DNA of 64,000 bases from Pelagibacteraceae bacterium (GCA_022763425.1 JALEGD010000001.1:186001-250000), one strand, 5' to 3'; shown: positions 30,320 through 43,678, numbered from the stretch's first letter. Program-made: numbers and translations. The notes: a model not told the origin generated them from the sequence alone.

Positions 30320-31852
30320 ATGGATATTAACCCTTCTGAAATAACAAAAGTAATAAAAGACCAGATTAAAAACTTTGGTAAAGACGCTGAAGTTTCTGAG
30401 GTTGGGCAGGTGCTATCTGTAGGAGATGGTATTGCGAGAATTTACGGATTAGACAACGTTGAAGCTGGAGAAATGGTTGAGTTTTCTGAAGGAACAAAAG
30501 GTATGGCTCTTAACCTTGAAACTGATAACGTTGGTGTGGTTATTTTTGGAGATGACTCACATATTAAAGAAGGAGATACCGTAAAAAGAACAGGTGAAAT
30601 TGTTGACGTTCCTGTAGGAAAAGAATTGTTAGGAAGAGTTGTTGACGGCTTAGGAAATCCAATTGATGGAAAAGGTCCAATTAATTCAAAAGAGAAAAAA
30701 AGAGTTGAAGTTAAAGCACCGGGAATTATTCCAAGGAAATCAGTTAATGAGCCAATGCAAACAGGATTGAAAGCAATTGATAGTTTGATTCCAATTGGAA
30801 GAGGTCAAAGGGAATTAATTATTGGTGATAGACAAACTGGAAAAACTGCTATCGCAATTGATACTATTATTAATCAAAAAGAAATTAATAAATTAGATGA
30901 CGAGTCCAAGAAATTATATTGCGTATATGTAGCAATTGGTCAAAAAAGATCGACAGTAGCACAAATCGTTAAGACGTTAGAAGATGCTGGTGCAATGGAG
31001 TATTCAATTGTTGTAGCCGCAACTGCTTCTGATCCTGCTCCACTACAATTCTTAGCTCCATATACTGGTTGTGCCATGGGTGAGTTTTTTAGAGATAACG
31101 GAATGCATGGTTTAATTGTTTATGACGATTTATCTAAACAGGCTGTAGCTTATAGACAAATGTCACTGTTATTAAGAAGACCTCCAGGAAGGGAAGCTTT
31201 CCCGGGGGATGTGTTTTATTTACACAGCAGATTGCTAGAACGAGCAGCGAAACTAAATGATGAAAACGGCGGTGGATCTTTAACCGCATTACCAATCATT
31301 GAAACTCAAGCGAGTGACGTTTCTGCTTATATTCCTACAAATGTAATTTCAATTACAGATGGTCAAATTTTCTTAGAAACTGAATTATTTTTCCAAGGTG
31401 TTCGACCAGCAGTTAACGTAGGTATTTCAGTATCTAGGGTTGGTTCAGCTGCACAAATTAAAGCTATGAAACAAGTTGCGGGTACTATTAAGCTTGAGTT
31501 AGCACAATATCGAGAAATGGCGGCATTTGCTCAGTTTGGTTCTGATTTAGATGCATCGACTCAACAGCTTTTGAACAGAGGATCAAAATTAACTGAACTT
31601 CTTAAACAAGGTCAATACTCTCCTTTGAAAGTTGAAGAACAGGTTGTGTCAATTTTTGCTGGAGTTAAAGGTTTTCTGGATGATATTGATAATTCAAAAA
31701 TTAAAGATTTTGAAGATCAACTACTAAGTTCAATTAAATCTCAAGCGCCTGATATTTTGAGCAATATTGTATCTTCTGGAAAATTAGACGAAGCTAATGA
31801 AGCTAAGTTAAAAGATTTCATTACAAACTTTAAAAAGGAATTTTTAAAATAA
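30320..31852 (+). CDS. atpA: ATP synthase F1 alpha subunit
   Basis: 510 residues. P-loop [13 protein letters not shown] near 170-182, the arginine-finger region [11 protein letters not shown] near 370-380, and an N-terminal beta-barrel. This is the non-catalytic nucleotide-binding subunit. A GGAG ribosome-binding site precedes the ATG. Sits in the alphaproteobacterial five-gene F1 operon (atpHAGDC); the Fo genes are elsewhere, as is usual in this class. Confidence 0.98.
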   Translation: MDINPSEITKVIKDQIKNFGKDAEVSEVGQVLSVGDGIARIYGLDNVEAGEMVEFSEGTKGMALNLETDNVGVVIFGDDSHIKEGDTVKRTGEIVDVPVGKELLGRVVDGLGNPIDGKGPINSKEKKRVEVKAPGIIPRKSVNEPMQTGLKAIDSLIPIGRGQRELIIGDRQTGKTAIAIDTIINQKEINKLDDESKKLYCVYVAIGQKRSTVAQIVKTLEDAGAMEYSIVVAATASDPAPLQFLAPYTGCAMGEFFRDNGMHGLIVYDDLSKQAVAYRQMSLLLRRPPGREAFPGDVFYLHSRLLERAAKLNDENGGGSLTALPIIETQASDVSAYIPTNVISITDGQIFLETELFFQGVRPAVNVGISVSRVGSAAQIKAMKQVAGTIKLELAQYREMAAFAQFGSDLDASTQQLLNRGSKLTELLKQGQYSPLKVEEQVVSIFAGVKGFLDDIDNSKIKDFEDQLLSSIKSQAPDILSNIVSSGKLDEANEAKLKDFITNFKKEFLK

Positions 31853-31854
31853 AA

Positions 31855-32736
31855 ATGCCAAGTTTAAAGGATTTAAGAAATCGAATAACTAGCGTTAAAT
31901 CTACGCAAAAAATTACCAAAGCTATGAAAATGGTTGCTGCTGCAAAGTTGAGAAAAGCACAAGAAAATGCTGAAAAAGGAAGAGCATACTCTGAAAAAAT
32001 GAATCAGATTATTAACAATCTTAAAAGTTCAATAACTGACGCTTCATCTGCTCCCAAACTTCTTGCAGGTTCAGGTAAGAGCGATATTCACCTTTGTTTG
32101 GTAATGACAGCTGATAGAGGTTTATGTGGAGGATTTAATACTAATATAGTTAAAAAAGCGAGGGAGCATTTTAACCAAGTAATAAATTCTAATCAAAAAT
32201 TAAAAATTATTACTGTTGGTTCAAAAGGTTCTGATCAACTTAGAAGAAACTTTAAAGATTATATAGTAGAAAAAATATCTTATAAAAATTTAAAGACTAT
32301 CTCTGTTAATGAAGCTTCTGAGCTAACAAGCAAAATTATAACAATGTTTAATAATAATGAGTTTGATGTTTGTACGATTTTTTACAATAAGTTTAAATCG
32401 GTGATTTCTCAAGAGCCACAAGCTCAACAAATTATTCCAGTAGAAAGTTCAGATACAAAAGAAATAGAAGAAACTAATGATACTCAATATGAATTCGAAC
32501 CAGATGAAAATGAAATTTTGGAGCATTTACTGCCTCAGAATATTACAACACAAATTTTTAAAGCATTTTTAGAAAATGCTGCTAGTGAGCAAGGATCCAG
32601 AATGTCTGCAATGGACAATGCAACACGTAATGCAGGCGATTTAATAGATAAACTAACAATTAACTATAACAGAAGTAGACAGGCCGTCATCACTAAAGAG
32701 CTGATTGAAATCATCTCTGGTGCGGAGTCATTATAA
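31855..32736 (+). CDS. atpG: ATP synthase F1 gamma subunit
   Basis: Central rotor shaft, 293 residues. The N-terminal helix (KDLRNRITSVKSTQKITKAM) and C-terminal helix (RMSAMDNATRNAGDLIDKL, then ITKELIEIISGAESL) form the coiled coil inside the alpha/beta ring. TADRGLCGGFNTN near 82-94 is the Rossmann-domain marker. Starts 2 bases after the atpA stop. Normal length for the class. Confidence 0.98.
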   Translation: MPSLKDLRNRITSVKSTQKITKAMKMVAAAKLRKAQENAEKGRAYSEKMNQIINNLKSSITDASSAPKLLAGSGKSDIHLCLVMTADRGLCGGFNTNIVKKAREHFNQVINSNQKLKIITVGSKGSDQLRRNFKDYIVEKISYKNLKTISVNEASELTSKIITMFNNNEFDVCTIFYNKFKSVISQEPQAQQIIPVESSDTKEIEETNDTQYEFEPDENEILEHLLPQNITTQIFKAFLENAASEQGSRMSAMDNATRNAGDLIDKLTINYNRSRQAVITKELIEIISGAESL

Positions 32737-34170
<1,434 letters not shown>

Positions 34171-34173
34171 ACC

Positions 34174-34557
34174 ATGCAAGTTGATATTGTTACTCCAGAG
34201 AAAGTTCTTTTTTCTGAAAAAGATATTTCAATGGTTACAATACCAGGTATTGAAGGTCAGATGGGTATACTAGATGATCATTTACCAGTTGTAACCTTTT
34301 TGAAGCCTGGAGTAATAAATGTAGAAAAAAGTGAAAATAAATACTTTTTTACAACTGGCGGCGTAGTTGATTTCAAGAATAACTCTCTAAGTATACTTTG
34401 CCAAGAAGTGTTTGATGTTAAAGATTTTTCAGATGAACAAATCAATAACTTAAAAGAAAGAGCTAGCAAAAAATTAGAAGATACAAATTCTACTGATCAT
34501 GATATTTTTATCTCTAATGCATTGATTGATGAGTTAAATCTTCTTAAAACTAAATAG
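34174..34557 (+). CDS. atpC: ATP synthase F1 epsilon subunit
   Basis: 127 residues. The N-terminal beta-sandwich (VTPEKVLFSEKD, GIEGQMGILDDHLPVVTFLKPG) is complete; the C-terminal helical part that acts as a brake on ATP hydrolysis is present but short. Last gene of the operon. It overlaps the convergent rppH gene by 8 bases, so the atp transcript must end inside or beyond rppH. Confidence 0.96.
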   Translation: MQVDIVTPEKVLFSEKDISMVTIPGIEGQMGILDDHLPVVTFLKPGVINVEKSENKYFFTTGGVVDFKNNSLSILCQEVFDVKDFSDEQINNLKERASKKLEDTNSTDHDIFISNALIDELNLLKTK

Positions 34558-35017
34558 AAGTTCGAAATTCTTTAATTATAGATTCGTAAAGTTTTTTTTT
34601 AAAAGGCACTATTAGCCTTGGTAATTCATCTAGATCTACCCATTTCCATTCATTAAATTCAGGGTGCTTTTGATTGATGTTAATTTCACTATCTGGTCCT
34701 AAAAATTTCATTAAAAACCATTTTTGCTTTTGACCTTTGTATTTACCTTTCCAAATTTTTCCCAAAAGATGATTTGGAAGATCATATATAAATTCTTGTT
34801 TTGAACTTTGAACAATTCTTATTGATTGAATTCCAGTTTCTTCAAATAACTCTCTTTTAGCTGCAGTTTCAAAGTCCTCATCTCTATCTACACCTCCCTG
34901 AGGCATTTGCCACGCTTCTTGATTATCTATTCTTTTGCCGACAAAAATTTTTTTTTGATCATTAAAAATCATTATACCGACACCATTGCGATATGGTAAA
35001 TCATTTGAATTTTTCAT
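34550..35017 (-). CDS. rppH: RNA 5'-pyrophosphohydrolase (Nudix)
   Basis: 155 residues with a Nudix box at about 41-63 (GGVDRDEDFETAAKRELFEE, then TG). The PYRNGVGIMIFND start and the W-MPQGG motif are typical of RppH/NudH, which starts mRNA decay by removing 5' pyrophosphate; a dinucleoside polyphosphate hydrolase role is also known for the family. Its start overlaps the ctpA stop by 4 bases, as in many Alphaproteobacteria. Confidence 0.92.
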   Translation of the reverse strand: MKNSNDLPYRNGVGIMIFNDQKKIFVGKRIDNQEAWQMPQGGVDRDEDFETAAKRELFEETGIQSIRIVQSSKQEFIYDLPNHLLGKIWKGKYKGQKQKWFLMKFLGPDSEININQKHPEFNEWKWVDLDELPRLIVPFKKKLYESIIKEFRTSI

Positions 35018-36156
35018 GAATCTTCTTTTAAAAGATTAATAGCGTATTTGAGCTGGTTATCTGTTTTTGTATTAATTTTAAAATTGTCTTTATTTCTTTT
35101 AACCGTAATGTCTGGTTCGACTCCTTTTTCATGTATAGACTCACCAGATGGCAAATAATATTTGGCTGTTGTAAGTCTTAGACCACCTCTATTTTTTAAT
35201 GGAATAATTGATTGAACTGATCCTTTACCAAAACTTTTTTCGCCTAATAAAATTGCTCTTTTATGATCTTTTAATGCACCTGAAACAATCTCAGATGCAG
35301 ATGCGGATCCTTGATTAATAAGAACAATCAAAGGTTTTTTATTAATTTTGTCACCTTTTCTAGCATTATAAATTTTAATATCATTTTTATCTCTTCCTCT
35401 GGTAGATACTATTTCACCTCCATCAAGAAAAGTTTCTGTAATTTTAATTGCTTGAGATAATAGTCCGCCCGGATTATTTCTAAGATCTAAAATATAACCA
35501 TTTAGCTTTTTGTTGGGCAATTTATTTAACTGTTTTAACAACTGATTATGGCTTTGCTCATTAAAAGCACGTAATCTTATATAACCAACATTTTCCTTAA
35601 CTTCTGCAGTCACCTCTCTAATTTTTATAATGTCTCTTGTAATTTGAAATTTTAACTCATCTTCAACATCAACTCTTCGAACTGTAATTTCAATTTTTGT
35701 TCCAACTTTCCCTCTCATGAGTTTGACAGCATCTAACAGCGTCATCCCTTTTACTTGTTTATTATCTATTTTGACAATGAAATCACCTGCTTGTACACCA
35801 GCTTTATCAGCAGGCGTTCCTTCAATTGGGGTTATAATTTTTACAAGACCGGCTTCCATAGTAATTTCAATACCCAATCCACCAAACTCTCCTTTAGTAT
35901 CATCATTCATATTTCTAAATGACTCTGGACTCATGTATGCGGAATAAGGATCAAGGGATTGAAGCATTCCATTTATCGCTGAGTCAATAACTTCACTTTG
36001 ATCCACTTCGTCGACGTATTCTTTTTTAAGTGTATTTAAAACATCACTAAATAAATCTAACTTTTCATAAAGTTTATCACTTGGATTGGCTTTTACAGGA
36101 CCCCATAGCAGTATGCTAAAAGAAAAGACTAAAATATATTTTAAAAATAAATTCAT
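35014..36156 (-). CDS. ctpA: Carboxy-terminal processing protease (S41)
   Basis: Periplasmic serine protease, 380 residues. N-terminal signal peptide (about 1-23, ending in KANPS), PDZ domain near 85-165 with the GGLGIEI loop, and the S41 catalytic domain with the Ser/Lys dyad in GSASASEIVSGAL and GEKSFGKGSVQ. Shorter than E. coli Prc, matching the CtpA-1 class. The start shares a base with the rlmH stop, placing it in the long rplU-to-rppH gene train. Confidence 0.95.
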   Translation of the reverse strand: MNLFLKYILVFSFSILLWGPVKANPSDKLYEKLDLFSDVLNTLKKEYVDEVDQSEVIDSAINGMLQSLDPYSAYMSPESFRNMNDDTKGEFGGLGIEITMEAGLVKIITPIEGTPADKAGVQAGDFIVKIDNKQVKGMTLLDAVKLMRGKVGTKIEITVRRVDVEDELKFQITRDIIKIREVTAEVKENVGYIRLRAFNEQSHNQLLKQLNKLPNKKLNGYILDLRNNPGGLLSQAIKITETFLDGGEIVSTRGRDKNDIKIYNARKGDKINKKPLIVLINQGSASASEIVSGALKDHKRAILLGEKSFGKGSVQSIIPLKNRGGLRLTTAKYYLPSGESIHEKGVEPDITVKRNKDNFKINTKTDNQLKYAINLLKEDS

Positions 36157-36578
36157 TAACTTTTATGATAAGGGTGATTTGTTAATATTGTAGCACATCT
36201 ATAGATTTGTTCACACAAAATAACTCTGACTAAGGAATGTGGAAAGGTCATTTTGCCTAAAGAAATTTTTTCGTATTTTTCGTAATTGTTAGAAAAACCT
36301 TCAGGTTTACCTATATAAAAATTTAATGATTCTATTCTATTGTTGTTTAGTGTTTTTATCATTCCAACTAAGTCCATAGTATTTATATTTTTGCCTTTCT
36401 CATCTAAAACTAAATTTTTAGTATTTTTACTATTATTTTTTTTATTTGGCTTATTCTTTATTTCTAAGTTTAGTATTCCACTTTTTTTTAATGAGAGGGT
36501 TCTTTTGATGTAGATATTACATAATTCATTTTCGAGCCCTTTGTTTAAACGGCCTTCACACAAGATGGAGATTTTCAT
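36156..36578 (-). CDS. rlmH: 23S rRNA pseudouridine-1915 N3-methyltransferase
   Basis: SPOUT methyltransferase acting on helix 69 of 23S rRNA. About 140 residues from the ATG at 36578, where [10 protein letters not shown] matches the family start; a frame continuing 13 codons further upstream would run into rsfS and is not used. The C-terminal [10 protein letters not shown] and [24 protein letters not shown] segments form the knot and dimer surface. Overlaps rsfS by one base (TAATG). Confidence 0.95.
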   Translation of the reverse strand: MKISILCEGRLNKGLENELCNIYIKRTLSLKKSGILNLEIKNKPNKKNNSKNTKNLVLDEKGKNINTMDLVGMIKTLNNNRIESLNFYIGKPEGFSNNYEKYEKISLGKMTFPHSLVRVILCEQIYRCATILTNHPYHKS

Positions 36579-36922
36579 TAAACAGTAATTTGCTGTTTTG
36601 GCAAAACATCTTCCCACATTTTTTCAAGATTATAAGAAGATCTTTTTTCTGGATGAAAAATATGAATAATAACTTCAATGGCATCAATTAGCTTCCAATC
36701 ATTACTTTCTTGCCCTTCTATTCTGCAATTATCAATTCCATAGGACTTTAGTTTTTGTGCTGTTATTTCTGAAATAGCTTGAATATGCCTTGAAGATGTC
36801 CCGCTTGCTATAACCATATAGTCAGCAATTGAACTCTTATCTTTAAGGTCTATTATAACAATATCTTGAGCTTTGTTATCGTCTAAAATTTGGTGAACTT
36901 TATCTATAATTCTATTTTTCAA
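36578..36922 (-). CDS. rsfS: Ribosomal silencing factor RsfS
   Basis: Binds L14 and blocks subunit joining in slow growth. 114 residues, the usual compact form. Motifs [14 protein letters not shown] near 33-46 and [26 protein letters not shown] near 73-98 are diagnostic of the family (DUF143/Iojap). Between nadD and rlmH, the common alphaproteobacterial order. Confidence 0.96.
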   Translation of the reverse strand: MKNRIIDKVHQILDDNKAQDIVIIDLKDKSSIADYMVIASGTSSRHIQAISEITAQKLKSYGIDNCRIEGQESNDWKLIDAIEVIIHIFHPEKRSSYNLEKMWEDVLPKQQITV

Positions 36923-36926
36923 ATTA

Positions 36927-37508
36927 TTAATCTGTCTTTAATTTATATAATCTATTTTTAATATTTGATGAAGATATTTTTACACCTTTATCTTTTATAT
37001 AAATCCATGCTTTTTTAGGGAAAATATCATTAGCTTTATAATTTTTTGTTAAATATTTATGATTTTTTCTATAAAAAACCGTTTTTTTAATTTCTTTCAG
37101 ATAACCTGGTCTGCTTATTATAACAAGAGTACTAGTATTTAGAATAGATGATAATTTTTTCCATTTATGTAAAAATTTAATATTATCTGAACCAATAAGA
37201 AAAAAAAATTTTTTATCTTTATATTTCTTTTTTAAAGTGTTTAATAATTGATAAGAATATTTTTTATCAAAATCATTTATTTTTATATTTTTAATTTTAC
37301 TCGTTATTTTTTTAGATAAAATTTTTCTTTGTCTAAAATTATAAAAATATTTTTTTTTTACCAAAGGATTTTTTTTAGATACAGACCATATTAATTTATT
37401 AAGCTTTAATTTTTTTATAAATAATTTCGCTATGTGAAGATGTCCTTTATGAGGAGGGTCAAAAGATCCTCCAAAAATTCCTATTCTCTCTTTTACCCTT
37501 TTATTCAA
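36927..37508 (-). CDS. nadD: Nicotinate-nucleotide adenylyltransferase
   Basis: Forms deamido-NAD. 193 residues; the nucleotidyltransferase signature GIFGGSFDPPHKGHLH is at 11-26, with the catalytic HxGH as HKGH. The late ISSSNIKNRL block replaces the usual ISSTxIR. Very lysine-rich, which follows the local A-rich codon use. Overlaps proA by 4 bases. Confidence 0.93.
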   Translation of the reverse strand: MNKRVKERIGIFGGSFDPPHKGHLHIAKLFIKKLKLNKLIWSVSKKNPLVKKKYFYNFRQRKILSKKITSKIKNIKINDFDKKYSYQLLNTLKKKYKDKKFFFLIGSDNIKFLHKWKKLSSILNTSTLVIISRPGYLKEIKKTVFYRKNHKYLTKNYKANDIFPKKAWIYIKDKGVKISSSNIKNRLYKLKTD

Positions 37509-38760
37509 GGACGTATTTGACCTTTACCGTTAACTACATATTTGTAAGTAACAAGCTGTTCTAATCCTACTGGTCCTCTTGGATGCATTTTATTTGTAGA
37601 AATCCCTACTTCTGAGCCAAGACCAAATTCATATCCATCAGCAAATTGTGTAGAGGCATTTGTCATTACAATTGAGCTTTGAATTTGCTTAGAAAATTTA
37701 ATTATGTTTTTTTTGTCATTAGAAATTATACATTCTGTATGGTTTGTTCCATATTTTTTTATGTGGTTGATTGCTTCATCAATATTATCAACAATTTTTA
37801 CTGAAATTTTTGAATCCAAGTATTCTGTACTCCAGTCTTTTTCTTTTACTGGCAATGTAAATCTAAATATTTTTTTTATATTTTTATCACCAATAATTTT
37901 ACAACCATGATTATTAAGTTTTTCTAAAATATGTTTAATATCATTTTTTTTAACGGACTTATGAATTAATAGAGTTTCAGCCGCACCACAAATACTTGTT
38001 CTACGTAACTTTGAATTAAATATAATCTTTTCTGCTTTTTTTAAATTATAAGATTTGTCCAGATATACATGACATAAACCTTCCAAATGTCCTATTGTAG
38101 GTACACTTGATAAGTCCAAAACTTTTTTAACTAGTCCTTTTCCTCCACGAGGAATTATGATGTCGATATAGGCAGACATTTGGGAAAGCATTAGATCTAC
38201 TAATTTTCTATCTGTATTATTTACTAATTGTATACAATCTTGGTTAATCTTATTTTTTTTTAAACTAGTTCTAAATAAATTAGAAATTGCAATATTTGAT
38301 CTAAAGGCCTCTTTGCCACCCCTTAAAATAGCAGCATTTCCTGATTTGAAACTCAATACTGATACGTCAGAAGTAACATTTGGCCTTGCTTCATAAATAA
38401 CACCCAGCACACCTATTGGCATAGTTACTCGGTTTATAACTAATCCATTTGGCCTTTTCCATTTGGCTAATATTTTATTTGTTGGGTCTTTAAATGATAT
38501 AACTTCTTCAATTGAAGCTAGGATAGATTTGATTCTATCTAAATTTAACATACTCCTGTCTATTAAATTATCCTTAAGCTTATTTTTTTTGCTATTAATA
38601 ATATCAATTTTATTTGCATTTAGAATTTGCTTAGTATTATTTTTAAATTCAGAGTAAAAAGTTTTAAGTACATCATTTTTTTTCTTATCATTAATATTAG
38701 ATAACTCTTCCGAAGCTTTTTTTGCTTTTTTTCCTAATGTTTGAATATATTTTAATTTAC

Positions 38761-38764
<4 letters not shown>
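37505..38764 (-). CDS. proA: Gamma-glutamyl phosphate reductase
   Basis: Second step of proline synthesis, 419 residues. The catalytic cysteine is in TSICGAAETLLI near 258, and GVLGVIYEARPNVTSDV near 119-135 binds NADPH. The C-terminal GLGSEVGISTNKMHPRGPVGLE block is characteristic. Overlaps proB by 4 bases on one side and nadD by 4 on the other, so proB-proA-nadD are probably translated in series. Confidence 0.97.
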
Positions 38765-40844
<2,080 letters not shown>

Positions 40845-40854
40845 TTAAATTAAT

Positions 40855-40872
40855 TTAAGACTAATGTCTTAA
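40855..40872 (-). terminator. Hairpin between rpmA and obg (attenuator candidate)
   Basis: TTAAGAC (40855-40861), a TAAT loop and GTCTTAA (40866-40872) form a perfect 7-bp stem just after rpmA on its transcript. The next bases on the minus strand are T-rich but interrupted (ATTAATTTAATATTTTATT). It could reduce read-through from the abundant ribosomal-protein message into obg, or protect the 3' end of rplU-rpmA mRNA. Confidence 0.4.
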
Positions 40873-40878
40873 TATGAT

Positions 40879-41133
40879 TTAGTGGGGAACTACAGAAATG
40901 AAAGTTTTTCCAAATTTTTTCTTTTGAAACTTCACAGTCCCTTCAATTTTAGAAAAAATAGTATGATCTCTTCCCATACCTACATTTTGACCTGGGTACA
41001 TTTTAGTACCTCTTTGTCTATAAATAATATTTCCTGGAATAACTTTTTGGCCACCATATTTTTTTACGCCAAGTCTACGACCTTCACTATCTCTTCCGTT
41101 TTTCGATGAACCACCAGCTTTTTTAGTTGCCAT
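40879..41133 (-). CDS. rpmA: 50S ribosomal protein L27
   Basis: 84 residues, standard bL27. The N-terminal [21 protein letters not shown] arm reaches the peptidyl-transferase centre, and [19 protein letters not shown] is conserved. The protein begins MATKKAGG, so it does not need the N-terminal processing seen in Firmicutes. Lies 14 bases after rplU, the universal order. Confidence 0.98.
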   Translation of the reverse strand: MATKKAGGSSKNGRDSEGRRLGVKKYGGQKVIPGNIIYRQRGTKMYPGQNVGMGRDHTIFSKIEGTVKFQKKKFGKTFISVVPH

Positions 41134-41147
41134 AATTATTTATACCA

Positions 41148-41537
41148 CTACGCACTTTTTTTAGTAGTAGTTTTATCCTTTTTTACTTCAGTTTTTTTTG
41201 CTTCAGATAAAAGTTTTCCACCTTTACCAAAGATTTTTGTAATTTGTACAACACTCATTTTTTGTCTATGACCATTTTTTCGTCTTGAGTTATGCCTTCT
41301 TCTTTTCTTGAAAATTAATACTGTCTTATTTTTTGTTTGCTTTACAATTTTTCCCTCAACTTTTGCACCTTCAATTAGAGGAGATCCTAGTTCCATATCT
41401 TTGTTATTATTAATCAAGAGCACTTCTTTGAACTCTATAGATTTGCCCTCTTCTTGAGGAAGTTTTTCTATTCTTAATTTGTCATTGGCGCTCACTTTGT
41501 ATTGTTTGCCACCTGTGTTGATTACTGCAAAAGTCAT
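41148..41537 (-). CDS. rplU: 50S ribosomal protein L21 with lysine-rich tail
   Basis: About 129 residues from the ATG at 41537, where FAVINTGGKQYKV is the family N-terminus; an in-frame ATG ten codons upstream would lie at or before the predicted transcription start and is not used. Residues 1-102 form L21 (KRRRHNSRRKNGHRQ near 76-90). The last ~25 residues are Lys/Thr-rich and specific to this lineage. The predicted 5' leader is only ~10 bases. Confidence 0.96.
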   Translation of the reverse strand: MTFAVINTGGKQYKVSANDKLRIEKLPQEEGKSIEFKEVLLINNNKDMELGSPLIEGAKVEGKIVKQTKNKTVLIFKKRRRHNSRRKNGHRQKMSVVQITKIFGKGGKLLSEAKKTEVKKDKTTTKKSA

Positions 41538-41553
41538 ATTTTTAATTTGGCGC

Positions 41554-41581
41554 AATATAGCCACCACTGTTATTATGTCAA
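41554..41581 (-). promoter_or_regulatory. Strong sigma-70 promoter for rplU-rpmA
   Basis: On the minus strand a perfect TTGACA (plus-strand 41576-41581) is followed after 16 bases by TATATT (41554-41559). The start point should fall near 41547, about 10 bases before the rplU ATG. It is among the best promoter matches in the window. It probably drives the train rplU-rpmA-obg-proB-proA-nadD-rsfS-rlmH-ctpA-rppH, since every later junction is short or overlapping. Confidence 0.7.
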
Positions 41582-41600
41582 GAAAACAGGGGATACTTAA

Positions 41601-42371
41601 TTAAAAATTATCCTTTAATTCTCTTAGTTTTTTAAAGACCATTTGAGGTTCTGATCCTTTTAAACCAAGTTTTTCAATTATTGTATTTTCATCACATCTA
41701 AAAAAAATATTATTCTTTTTTTCATCAGAAATTGTAGTTGGTATAGTTGGCAATCCTTTTTGTCTGAGTTCTCTAACCTCATCTTCTCTTTTTTTTAAAT
41801 TATTATTATCAGCATCATATGCTAAGCAAAATTTTAAATTGTTTTCCGTGTATTCATGACCGCAGTATATTTTTGTATTTTCAGGGAGAGATTTTATTTT
41901 CATAACTGATTTATACATTTGTTCAGGTGTACCTTCAAAAATTCTTCCACATCCAAGAGAAAAAACTACATCTCCCACAAAAGCTAATTTATTTTTTTTA
42001 AAAAAATAAAAGATATGTCCGCTAGTATGTCCTGGTGCAAAATTTAACTCAATTTCTTCATCTTCAAAATTAAATATTTCTTTATCTTTAATTTGAATAT
42101 CGATACCTGGAATCCTGTCAGAGTCATTTTTAAAACCAATTATTTTACAATTATATTTTTCTTTTAATTCATGATTGCCACCAACATGATCAGCATGGTG
42201 GTGAGTAATTAAAATATACTCTAATTTTAACCCAAGTTTTTCTATTGAATTTATGACTGGCTCAGCTTCAGCTGGATCTACCACAATAGCTTTTTTTGTT
42301 ATAGGATTAGAAATAATATAAGAATAGTTATCTGATAGACAATGAACTAAATTTACCTGCAATAAACTCAT
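41601..42371 (-). CDS. gloB: Hydroxyacylglutathione hydrolase (glyoxalase II)
   Basis: Metallo-beta-lactamase fold enzyme hydrolysing S-lactoylglutathione in methylglyoxal detoxification. 256 residues, full family length. Metal ligands THHHADH are at 56-62, then PGHTSGHIFYF near 114-124 and CGHEYTENNLKF near 170-181, all glyoxalase-II specific. The start is fixed by the LVHCLSDNYSY block. Its ATG is separated by one base from the divergent methyltransferase ATG. Confidence 0.95.
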   Translation of the reverse strand: MSLLQVNLVHCLSDNYSYIISNPITKKAIVVDPAEAEPVINSIEKLGLKLEYILITHHHADHVGGNHELKEKYNCKIIGFKNDSDRIPGIDIQIKDKEIFNFEDEEIELNFAPGHTSGHIFYFFKKNKLAFVGDVVFSLGCGRIFEGTPEQMYKSVMKIKSLPENTKIYCGHEYTENNLKFCLAYDADNNNLKKREDEVRELRQKGLPTIPTTISDEKKNNIFFRCDENTIIEKLGLKGSEPQMVFKKLRELKDNF

Positions 42372-42372
42372 A

Positions 42373-43080
42373 ATGTATTTAGATATTTTAAATTATCAGA
42401 AATTTTATGTTAGTGCTATTGGAAAGTTTATAGCTCATCGTATTGAAAACCAATTAAAAAAATATTGTTACCTATATGACAACCAGAATATTGGATGTTT
42501 TGGTTATGCTCATCCTTATTTAAGTTTTTTAAAAGAATACAATCTTTCAATTTCTTACTGTTATTCTAAAAGAATGGGTATATCTGATGAGGCTGTAATC
42601 AAAGGTAAAAAAATTTTAATTGATGAAGAAAGAATACCTTTTCAAGACTCTTTTTTTGATCATGCCTTTTTAATTCATTATTTAGAAAATAATCATAATA
42701 CTAAATTGAGTCTTAGAGAAATATGGAGATCATTATCTCCAGAAGGTAAATTATATATTATTATACCAAATAAAAAATCATCTTGGTATTTATCTGATAA
42801 AAGCCCTTTTTCTTCTGGTAATGGATTTTCAAAAAAACAGATTAGTCAATTATTAGAGGAAAGTTTTTTTGACATACAATCAATCGAACGATTAATTTAT
42901 TTTCCAAACCTAAATATTAAATTTATTAATCATGATTTTATTGAAAAATTTGGCTCGATTTTATTTAAATACTTTAATGGTGTTTATTTTTGTGTTGTTA
43001 AAAAAAGAATTTACGCAAATATAAAAAGACAAGATTTAATTAAGTCAAGCTTGGTTAAAAAAGTGATAAAAAAAATATAA
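42373..43080 (+). CDS. Class I SAM-dependent methyltransferase (Methyltransf_11-like)
   Basis: 235 residues. The N-terminal LNYQKFYVSAIGKFIAHRI stretch and the central RIPFQDSFFDHAFLIHYLEN and LREIWRSLSPEGKLYIIIPNK blocks match methyltransferases found divergent from gloB in many Alphaproteobacteria. The SAM-binding glycine motif is weak (IGCFGYAHPYLSFL near 39-52 replaces the usual GxGxG), so binding may be altered. Substrate unknown. Ends one base before the metW stop, convergently. Confidence 0.8.
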   Translation: MYLDILNYQKFYVSAIGKFIAHRIENQLKKYCYLYDNQNIGCFGYAHPYLSFLKEYNLSISYCYSKRMGISDEAVIKGKKILIDEERIPFQDSFFDHAFLIHYLENNHNTKLSLREIWRSLSPEGKLYIIIPNKKSSWYLSDKSPFSSGNGFSKKQISQLLEESFFDIQSIERLIYFPNLNIKFINHDFIEKFGSILFKYFNGVYFCVVKKRIYANIKRQDLIKSSLVKKVIKKI

Positions 43081-43081
43081 T

Positions 43082-43678
43082 CTATTTACTTACAACAAAT
43101 ACACCTAATTCTGAGACTAAATTTTTAATCTCTAAATTATTTGATGTAATATCACTGATTTTATTTGAAGAAATTGAAATTGATTTAATTACATTGATAT
43201 TATCTAACGAACACAAATTATAAAAATCTTTGATTGAACTCATATGTAAATTTGGAGTGTCATACCAAGAATGTGGTAGTGTTTTTGTAACTGGCATTGT
43301 CCCTGTTACCAATAAATTTAATCTCACTTTCCAATAACCAAAATTTGGTATCGTAATTATTGCTTGTTTAGCAATTCTTAGTAATTCATTTAAAACTTTT
43401 CTTGGTTCATAAAACTGCTGAATTGCTTGGTTTAATATTGCTATATCAAATGATTGATTTGGATAGTTTACTAAGTCTTTTTCAGCATCACCCTCAACAA
43501 CCGCAAGTCCTTTAGCTAGGCATTCTTGAACATTTTTTTGATTGATCTCCAAACCTCTTCCGTCAATTCTTTTATTTCTTTTTAGATAAAGTAATAAGTT
43601 ACCATCGCCACAGCCTACATCGAGCACCTTAGAGTTTATATCAATTAATCCTGCTAGAACATCATCTTGAATTTTCAT
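43082..43678 (-). CDS. metW: Methionine biosynthesis protein MetW
   Basis: SAM-methyltransferase-like partner of MetX, needed in many Alphaproteobacteria for homoserine acylation. About 198 residues. LDVGCGDGNLL near 19-29 is the SAM motif; TLPHSWYDTPNLH near 133-145 is MetW-specific. I place the start at 43678 because GAGG lies 8-9 bases in front of it; the ATG five codons upstream has no such site. Overlaps the end of metX by 17 bases. Confidence 0.93.
   Translation of the reverse strand: MKIQDDVLAGLIDINSKVLDVGCGDGNLLLYLKRNKRIDGRGLEINQKNVQECLAKGLAVVEGDAEKDLVNYPNQSFDIAILNQAIQQFYEPRKVLNELLRIAKQAIITIPNFGYWKVRLNLLVTGTMPVTKTLPHSWYDTPNLHMSSIKDFYNLCSLDNINVIKSISISSNKISDITSNNLEIKNLVSELGVFVVSK

Noticed and set aside
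36579-36617. 13-residue extension of RlmH
   Set aside because: It lies wholly within rsfS, and the RlmH family begins at the ATG at 36578.
41538-41567. 10-residue extension of L21
   Set aside because: It starts upstream of the predicted transcription start at about 41547, and L21 begins at FAVINTGGKQ.
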